Below are positions 57,584-64,000 of a stretch of DNA of 64,000 nt, piece by piece; the first letter of the stretch is position 1; each line of letters opens with the position of its first letter. Made by a program: the position numbers and the translations under genes. Source of the DNA: Staphylotrichum longicolle (taxonomy: Eukaryota; Ascomycota; Sordariomycetes; Sordariales; Chaetomiaceae); contig JAHCVI010000004.1 in the NCBI GenBank assembly GCA_019096155.1, positions 868,001-932,000 on the forward strand, given 5' to 3'. The notes beneath the pieces were generated by a model. That model did not search any database and was not told the origin of the DNA. It saw nothing but the letters and a program-made list of their open reading frames with translations.

Positions 57584-58625
57584 GTGTTCAGCGTCCAGGA
57601 AGCGTAGTAAATTGCAAGGGAATACCGCCAGGAAGAAGGGAGGTCAATCCCAGTCTTCCTGGCCTTCTACCGAGTTTTAAACGCAATTCCGAGGGTATGA
57701 GAGAGCAGTGATTTTTGAGCTGGTGCCTGCGGGACCTTGGACTATGGTTGCTCAGCCAGCATGTACTTTGTAGATGTACTATCTACGTCGATTAAGGTAG
57801 CTTACCTACGGTAGTTACGGGATTTGTGCCAGGGCTTTGTGCTGGGAGATGGGGTAATGCAAAGTTCCCTCTTTGCAGTATCTTTGGTTGGTCTCAAAAT
57901 TGAGCGACTTTTAACAGTGAGAATGAAACTGCGGCATGCTAGGTCCAAGAGGCTTGTGCGTAAGCGCGACCTCAAGGGTAAGCGGGCTGACTGCAGATCA
58001 TTGCCTTGTAGCATCTCTAGGGAGAATTCGCTAACTCAAGTGATGCTCGGGAACTTTTCTTTATCCGGCAGTCGAAACCACTTGCGAGGTTGTCTTCATG
58101 AGTCAGCGCTTCAAGTAAGCACTTGCTTGTTACCTCGCGTAGTTTCCTTCCTTCGTCAGTTGGTGTCACCTCCACAGCGTTTCTTCGTCGTTGCTTCACC
58201 AGTCAGCGCCCACACCGATGGAGCTATTTGTGTAACAACCTGAGGATGGCCATGGGAAAACGGAAAACGTTCGGAGGTTGGTAACCCACCTGCAGCTATG
58301 TCCGATAGGCGGCGGGCATTCGACATGTGTTGAGGTTCCTTGCCCCGCAGAGTGAGGGCTGGGAAGTGACTTGACTGTACAATCCGGTTCGAGATGTTGT
58401 CGACAGTTCGAGTGAGAATTGTCAAGCCGAGCATATGCGGTTACTGCGGCCTTTCCAAAGGGTTCCGCCTTGTGTGAGCGCAACCCACCAGCAGCAGACA
58501 TAGTATATAAGGGACTGACATCGCCCGGTTTGCGATCTCCCCAGATTTTTACCATCACAGCTCTTCGATCTAGTTTGAACTCGAAACTCTCCCTCTAGAC
58601 CCTCTATCCAATCTACTCATTCAAA
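57584..58625. promoter_or_regulatory. Divergent promoter, sedolisin / mini-protein
   Basis: 1.04 kb between divergent secreted-protein genes. A clear TATA box (TATATAA, 58504-58510) lies 116 bp before the mini-protein ATG. GGTAGCTTACC-like words occur near 57790-57815. Confidence 0.55.
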
Positions 58626-58978
58626 ATGCGTTTTCACATCATCGCAGGCATTCTGGCCGCTGGCATGGCGACTGCCGCTCCAGTCTCGGATCCTACCTCC
58701 GCAGTGGAAGAGAAGCGGGTATGTACCGAGCATCGCCTCCATCAAACTGAACATTCACTGACATACGTTCTCCTAGGGTTTCACCACCGTAAGTTCCTTA
58801 CGTAGTTCTGAACACCTCAAACCACGACTGACACAGGGTGCAGCTCTTCTGTGGAGGTTTCTGCGCCTGGGCGCTCGAGAACCCTCCTGCTTATGCCGCC
58901 TGCCTCGTTGCTTGCGTGGCTAATGGATCTGAGGGATTTGATCCTTCTCAGGTTGCGAACACCACTACCACTGCTTGA
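58626..58978 (+). CDS. Secreted mini-protein with paired CxxxC motifs and Kex2 site
   Basis: Three exons: 58626-58718, a micro-exon of 12 nt (58777-58788) and 58844-58978, all phase 0, for 79 aa. It begins with a signal peptide (MRFHIIAGILAAGMATAA), a short acidic propeptide (VSDPTSAVEE) and a dibasic KR at the end of exon 1, the form of a Kex2 site. The mature part of about 48 residues has only four Cys, in CGGFC and CLVAC separated by twelve residues. Two CxxxC motifs with such a linker are the layout of alpha-hairpinins, small helical-hairpin proteins best known from plants. I do not recognise a fungal family. The last exon uses the acceptor at 58843; an earlier AG (58836) would change frame. 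Confidence 0.65.
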
Positions 58979-60094
58979 GCTTGGACTGGAAATGGGGAAG
59001 GTGGGGAGCGTGTCCTTTGGGGTAGCCAAATGTGGTAGTTCGCCTTCTGTCGTGGGAAAATGCACATAGCCAACACTTCGCCGACCGGAAAAAGGGTTGC
59101 AATTGTTTGAGATACTCCTTTGTCTAGGTACTGCAGACTATAAGAGTGCCATTTCCCCTGCTTTCGCTGAATATATGCACCGTTTGCGCCTCGTGGCCGT
59201 GTCGATGTCGTTACGGCAAGGATAACTTTCAGTCCACTTAAGGTTAGAGTCTGAGACAATCACATTTGTAGCAACTTGAATGGTGATCGTGCCGTAGCGC
59301 GATTTTTCTTCCTTCCTGTGGCTGTTGCGTGCTGGCAGCCAGTTCAAGTCCCTAGGTAACTTAGGGTACCTTAGTAATGACAAAGAACTCGGACTCGAAC
59401 AGGGCTCGGGATTCGCTCTTTGAAGTTTCGCTAATTCACTCCCAATTGCAACTTGATGGTTACAGTGGACGCGGAATTGCTCCGTGTGTCTGCATTGTGC
59501 CTTAGCCAAAGACACTTAGTACCACGTCCCATAAGACTCCACGGACCTTTCGGTTGAACCAGGGTCGTCTTAGAACTCCGTGCCATACCTGGTCAACTAG
59601 CCGAGATACGAACATACCAATCCAGGGCCTGGTTTTACCACCGAATCCCTAGAGACTTTGGTGAAAAGCGCGAGACAATGGCACGTGGTGACACAAAAAT
59701 CAAACCCCGGGCTGCGCTAGAGCTACAGGTGGAACATTGGGGGCGGGGTGCAGTCATCCACAATAACACTCAAGCAATGCCGATTGCTGACTGCAAGTCA
59801 CGGATTTGAGAGTTGCCTTGTGGAACTCGCTATACACCCCAGATCAAGAAGGCTTACAGTTTTTGGATTACTCAGGGAGGTGCATATCCGGACACAAGTC
59901 TGCGAACAGCCAAAAGACAATCTTGGTTAGAACAGGATGCCTAGTAGCTCTTGACACAAACTGCTGATATTGCAACATCCATAAGAAGGGGAACCTGAGC
60001 GGGCGATCGAGTGAAAGAAGACACAGAACACCCGTCCGTCATCCATTTACACATCTGTGATTCTCAGAACAACCCGAACCCTTCAAACTCCAAA
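58979..60094. other. Intergenic, no gene recognised
   Basis: 1.1 kb between two secreted-protein genes on the same strand. CTAGGTAACTTAGG and GGTACCTTAG words lie near 59351-59375. No coding signal. Confidence 0.5.
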
Positions 60095-60433
60095 ATGCAG
60101 TTCACCAGCTTCGTCTCCCTGCTCGCCGCTCTTGCGGCCAGCGCCTCGGCCTCCAGCATCCACGTCAACTACTACACCGACGGCGGCTGCTCGAGCTACG
60201 CCTCGTCCCCGCCCAACGTCCCCACCGACGGCCTCGGCTGCTACAACTGGCAGTGGACCGGCGCCAACAGCGCCAACATCGCCAACTGCAATGGTTTCCG
60301 GCAGTGCTCGTGCCTCTTCTTTACCCAGGCGAACTGCCAAGGCGCCGTCAACCCCGTCACGTACGGCGGCAACAACTGCGCCTCGAACTGGGGCCACGGC
60401 TTTGTCTCTTTCCGGTGCCAGGGAGTGAACTAG
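60095..60433 (+). CDS. Small secreted protein with eight Cys
   Basis: 112 aa from the Met at 60095, directly before a signal peptide (MQFTSFVSLLAALAASASAS); an in-frame Met 28 codons upstream would hide it. The mature protein of about 92 residues has eight Cys in the contexts DGGCSS, GLGCYN, ANCNG, RQCSC, ANCQG, NNCAS and FRCQG, so four disulfides are likely. It is rich in Asn, Ser, Gly and aromatic residues. It resembles small secreted Cys-rich proteins of plant- and insect-associated ascomycetes whose role is unknown. The pattern is not that of hydrophobins, since there is no CC pair. Confidence 0.8.
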   Translation: MQFTSFVSLLAALAASASASSIHVNYYTDGGCSSYASSPPNVPTDGLGCYNWQWTGANSANIANCNGFRQCSCLFFTQANCQGAVNPVTYGGNNCASNWGHGFVSFRCQGVN

Positions 60434-60935
60434 AGAGTTGGATGTCTTGCCGCGTTCGTTCGTCGCATGCTGATCCTGTAAGTTCGCAACGAGCCCCTTG
60501 TACAAATCGCTCTGTTACATGGCTCAAGCAGACTGACTTTTGTCAACCACCTAGCATTTGTCAGCTGCTTGTTCCTTCGTGCTAAGGAGACTGAGGGAAG
60601 AGACAGTCAAGAAACCTTTTCTCAGGGGGTTCCGGGCATAGAATGGAGCGATAGGGTGCCCAAGCCTTCATTTGTATCAAGTGCAGGTAGCAAAGTGTCG
60701 CAAACAACTTTCATCTCATTGGCGCCTCTCACCTCCAGCGACGACGTGAAGGAACATGTTTTATCCCTAATATGTGCCCTCCTGCATGCTACGGTCCCCC
60801 TGTGTGCAAACGTTTGAAGGACGGAGCTCAGTCGCGTGCCTGTCTGGACTTTGCACGAGCAAACTCGCGGAGGTGTTGATAAGGTTGGAACAAACAACGC
60901 CCTTCTAGATACAATCCGGGAAGCAATCGGACAGC
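60434..60935. other. Intergenic between convergent genes
   Basis: 502 bp between the small secreted protein and the third HET gene. No feature recognised. Confidence 0.45.
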
Positions 60936-62744
60936 TCAGCACAACTTGAACTCAACATCCGGCAGACGGAGTACATCCCGGTACTTTCCGCTTCTGTCTT
61001 TCCAGGTGTTGTGAAACAGTTGTCCCTTCATTATGCCATAGACAAAGCCATCTCCTTGCAGCCGCCACTGGCCCCGTTGAGCGCGACGCAGGATAAATGG
61101 CTTTCCGCTTCCGTATAGAATGCAGAGAGAATCGCCGTTCTGGACATCGGCGGGCCCGAGTCCCATGTAGCCTTTTGCAGTGATGAAAAAACACCTGTCC
61201 TGGTTCGCCTCGAAGAGCTTCTGCAACAGCGGTTTGCAGTACAGCTCGACCCGTTTCCTCGGCGGCGTTTCGGGCTCAAATTCGGGCGGAACTTCCACTT
61301 CGCCAACCAAAACGTCAAACAGATGCAGCATTTTTGATCCCGCTGGGTTCCGGGCTGTCTCGAATGGTGAAATCTCATTCTGAAAGTCGCAGAAGAGACA
61401 TCTCAGCAGCCCATGTTTGGGATCAAAGTCATGATCCTTGGTAATCCCCGGCGTATCGATGCAGGCGGTCTCGGCCGCTCTCAAGAATGAGGATTGTGCC
61501 ACAGTAAGACTGCTGGTCCCAGGCTCGCGGCAGGGTTGGAGAAGGTCATTGTCGCTTCTGAATCGAGGGGTGGCGTATTTCACCACGTCGATCACGACGC
61601 CCTTAACACCCAGGACTTTTCTGTCGTGGTAGAAATTGGTCTCCATCTTCCAGAACCCGCCATCCGCACTGATCCGCACGTCACCACCGAATGTGAAGTT
61701 GCCGTGAGGGTCTCGTTCCTGTGTACCCATGACATGGCGATGTAAAAGCGGCAACCAGCTCTGAGCCTGCCGCTCTTCAGGCAGACGGTTGCCTTCGATG
61801 ACCCTCAGTGAATTCTGTGTAGTGACCATGTGCTCGGTAAACCGCCGTTGGAGTTCCTCCACTGTGATGCCGTAGTCCGGAGCAATGGCCGAGTTGTCGG
61901 TGTCCTTCATGAGGCTAAGAAGGGCGTAAATCTTGTCGCGATCATCTGACGCCGCGAAGAGGACCGTGGACTGCCACAGATCAAACAGATTCAACAAGCG
62001 ACTTCTTGCGTAGACCGACAGCATGACCGCTTTGTGGGCGTGATCCGAACCTTTGTATTGGACGCGAAGGCTGCGAAAAGCGGTATGGACGTCGTCAAAC
62101 TCGACCCAGCGGGTGCCGCAGCCAATGGCGCATTGCTTGGGATTCGCTGCGAGTTCTTGGAGAATCCACATCCTCGTCCAGTACGGCCGAGAGCACAACT
62201 TCTCAAAGGCAACTGACTCGGCCGACCCCTTTTCCAGGATCTTGGCGTACTGCTTTTTTTGAAGCAGCTCGATGGCCAAGTCACTATCCGAGCTTGCCTC
62301 GCCCAGCCACGCAAGAACCTTTCTCGCTGATGAGTAGATCTGCCTCATGAGCCGGACCTGTCGCTCTCGCTCGTCCAGGTCGGTCTGGTTGATGCACAGT
62401 GCGTCTACCCAGAGAGTCCTCGGGCGATCTTCGAATCTCAGGTGTCTCAGGGCGGCATCCAGATGTGCAGTCACCTTGATTCGTCGTCCGTTTACGGTGA
62501 TGCTCCGTCGGTCCTTCGGATTGCCCCAGGTGTATGATAGGGCTTCGTACTCTGGCGCCGCGTCCAAGGAAACTTGTGTCAGCTTCGCGCTGATGTCGGA
62601 ATCCCAGCCTCCGGCGGAGAGCTCCAAGACTCGGATGCTTCGGTTGTTGGTGTCAAGCGCTTCGTATATCTGATCGGATTCTCTCCAGAAACATTGTCTT
62701 GCCCGAAGCAATACAAGCTTCCACCACTCGTGGTGCCGGGACAT
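60936..62744 (-). CDS. HET-domain protein, intact
   Basis: Single-exon gene for 602 aa with an unbroken HET domain (PF06985): EYEALSYTWGNPKDRRSI, RTLWVDALCINQTDLDERER, VRLMRQIYSSARKVLAWLGE and RPYWTRMWILQELA. The C-terminal half contains the usual block of these proteins, DRDKIYALLSLMKD, and ends QRGQWRLQGDGFVYGIMKGQ. HET proteins act in allorecognition: contact with an incompatible partner leads to cell death. No partner domain (NACHT, WD) or adjacent NLR-type gene is seen. It is the only one of three HET genes here that reads through. Confidence 0.93.
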   Translation of the reverse strand: MSRHHEWWKLVLLRARQCFWRESDQIYEALDTNNRSIRVLELSAGGWDSDISAKLTQVSLDAAPEYEALSYTWGNPKDRRSITVNGRRIKVTAHLDAALRHLRFEDRPRTLWVDALCINQTDLDERERQVRLMRQIYSSARKVLAWLGEASSDSDLAIELLQKKQYAKILEKGSAESVAFEKLCSRPYWTRMWILQELAANPKQCAIGCGTRWVEFDDVHTAFRSLRVQYKGSDHAHKAVMLSVYARSRLLNLFDLWQSTVLFAASDDRDKIYALLSLMKDTDNSAIAPDYGITVEELQRRFTEHMVTTQNSLRVIEGNRLPEERQAQSWLPLLHRHVMGTQERDPHGNFTFGGDVRISADGGFWKMETNFYHDRKVLGVKGVVIDVVKYATPRFRSDNDLLQPCREPGTSSLTVAQSSFLRAAETACIDTPGITKDHDFDPKHGLLRCLFCDFQNEISPFETARNPAGSKMLHLFDVLVGEVEVPPEFEPETPPRKRVELYCKPLLQKLFEANQDRCFFITAKGYMGLGPADVQNGDSLCILYGSGKPFILRRAQRGQWRLQGDGFVYGIMKGQLFHNTWKDRSGKYRDVLRLPDVEFKLC

Positions 62745-63712
62745 GGCGCCAGAAAACTGAAAAAGTGAGGCAACGTGAACTGTATTTTGGTTTTTCTTGC
62801 GCTCTGACGCGTGGAGACGGTCTGGTCTGGAAAAGCTGAGAGCTCAAGGAATTTCCAGGCTCAGCTTGACTTTGGACGTATATTTGAGTCGGTGAACGAG
62901 AAAAGAAGCCCAGCTGAAAGCCTCGCTAACTGCCGGTCAAGCCGCCATTCGACGCCACGCGACTGCGCCCTCCGTTGCGCCAGCCAATTGTCCAGTTCAA
63001 CGCTGGTTTGTTCGTTGGCGTGGCTCTTTTGACAGGGGTCCTGGTTCCACGTTCAAGAACTTCCAACGCAACAGCCCAAAAACCTTTCTAAACGAAAAAA
63101 AAAATGTAAAGGATAGTTTGTTTAGACTAGAATAGGTCTCTTTCAAAGGCTTTCTTGCATCTACATACGTTGCTGGGCTGTAAATATCGAGATTTTGACC
63201 AGGATCCTAGTCTTCAAGTCCACGCCAATGAACAAACCGGGTGCGGTGGGTTGGAGAGTATTTGGATCTCGGCTGGTGACAAGGTTTGCGAATGACACTT
63301 GTCAGGCGGCAGGCGAGGTTGTCCAACGTATGGACGAGGAGTTGTGGAGTATGGTTGCATGTTTTATCGACAGTGCCAGTGAAAGTTCATCGTTACCCCC
63401 CGTTGTGGCGAAAGCATCAGCAGACTGGAGGCTTCCATGACCACAAGTCGTCGTCTTTAAGGGGGTACCTGATCATTTGCACCATATACCTCTACGTACC
63501 TAGCTTGGTATTTCCTGTGCAGCAATCGATAGCTGCCTGTAGCACCAAGTTCCACACGCGTTCGTCATGCAACACACAACAGTGACAGCACCGAAACGAC
63601 ACCAAGCGCCAAAAAGGGGTCCCAAATCCTACCCAATCTATTCCTATCACCCCAGTCTAAGGTATCATCAACTACCCCCCGGCTACCTTGAACACACCTT
63701 TCCTCGCCCCCT
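62745..63712. other. Intergenic, no gene recognised
   Basis: 968 bp upstream of the intact HET gene and downstream of the carbonic anhydrase. No coding signal or repeat recognised. Confidence 0.5.
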
Positions 63713-64000
63713 CTACGCAGCAGGTGCCGCCGCGGGCGCAGCCGCCGCCATCACCGCCGCCGCCGCCGACCCCAAAGCCGACAACATCAGAATATTCGGC
63801 TGTCCGGGCGTGTTCTGCGGGAACCGCGAGTTGAACCCAATCACGTCCCTCGCCTTGACAAAGGTCGCGGGCGCCACGGCCAGGCGCGCGGTCGAGACGT
63901 GCCAGTTGACGCCCTCGCTGCACGGCGGCGTGGTGAGCGACCCAGAGTAGATTTGGAAGGCGTTGGCCTTGAGGAGGTCGACGACCTCGGACATGACGAG
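63713..64000 (-). CDS. Alpha-carbonic anhydrase, C-terminal part
   Basis: The gene runs off the window edge; only the last 95 or so residues are visible. AFQIYSGSLTTPPCSEGVNW is the alpha-CA signature around the Thr of the active site, and FVKARDVIGFNSRFPQN follows as usual. The end is Ala-rich and hydrophobic (ALGSAAAAVMAAAAPAAAPA), perhaps a membrane or GPI signal. Alpha-CAs hydrate CO2 with a Zn ion, often outside the cell. The zinc His residues would be in the missing part. Confidence 0.85.
   Translation of the reverse strand, partial: LVMSEVVDLLKANAFQIYSGSLTTPPCSEGVNWHVSTARLAVAPATFVKARDVIGFNSRFPQNTPGQPNILMLSALGSAAAAVMAAAAPAAAPAA

Overview
The window is nuclear DNA of a filamentous ascomycete (Pezizomycotina, most likely a Sordariomycete; the exact taxon is my inference). 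The evidence is short GT-AG introns of about 45-130 nt in most genes and the gene families present: Zn2Cys6 regulators, HET domains, PTH11-type rhodopsin-like proteins, fungal caleosin, FTA2, sedolisin. Spacing is loose, with many 0.3-1 kb intergenic stretches and one 2.9 kb stretch without a recognisable gene. There is no rRNA, CRISPR array, insertion sequence or polyketide/peptide synthase backbone.

Layout. 0-10.4 kb: a Zn2Cys6 regulator, then a vanillyl-alcohol-oxidase-type flavoenzyme divergent from a carotenoid/stilbene-cleaving oxygenase, an NmrA-like protein and a metallophosphoesterase. This looks like a small aromatic-catabolism locus. 11-18 kb: a frameshifted C2H2 protein, a GNAT acetyltransferase, an FTA2 protein with a kinase-like core, a 99-aa hydrophilic protein and a short SDR lacking the usual Tyr. 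18.4-26.7 kb: a decayed F-box-like gene, an SDR with its presumed Zn2Cys6 regulator (their promoters share two sequence words), and a large F-box-like protein with one frameshift. 27.8-37 kb: a GPI-anchored surface protein, a dead P450, a GH78 rhamnosidase next to an MFS sugar transporter, and a caleosin. 39-51 kb: two disrupted HET genes around a P450 (frameshifted in its heme loop) and a rhodopsin-like membrane protein. 51.7-64 kb: Cys-rich proteins, a DUF1330-like protein, a sedolisin protease, a Kex2-processed CxxxC/CxxxC secreted mini-protein, an 8-Cys secreted protein, an intact HET gene and the end of an alpha-carbonic anhydrase.

The best leads are: (1) a 10-bp-periodic array of CreA-type CCCCAG sites just upstream of the sugar transporter beside the rhamnosidase; (2) the shared words AATGCGGCCGCA and CCGCACCGCA upstream of both the Zn2Cys6 regulator and the SDR; (3) the divergent VAO/stilbene-oxygenase pair; (4) the intron-split mini-protein with paired CxxxC motifs; (5) the unusual number of genes with one- to three-base lesions, which is either real decay of an incompatibility-rich region or assembly indel error. 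Intron boundaries were deduced by eye from splice signals, frame and family alignment remembered from experience; no search was run.
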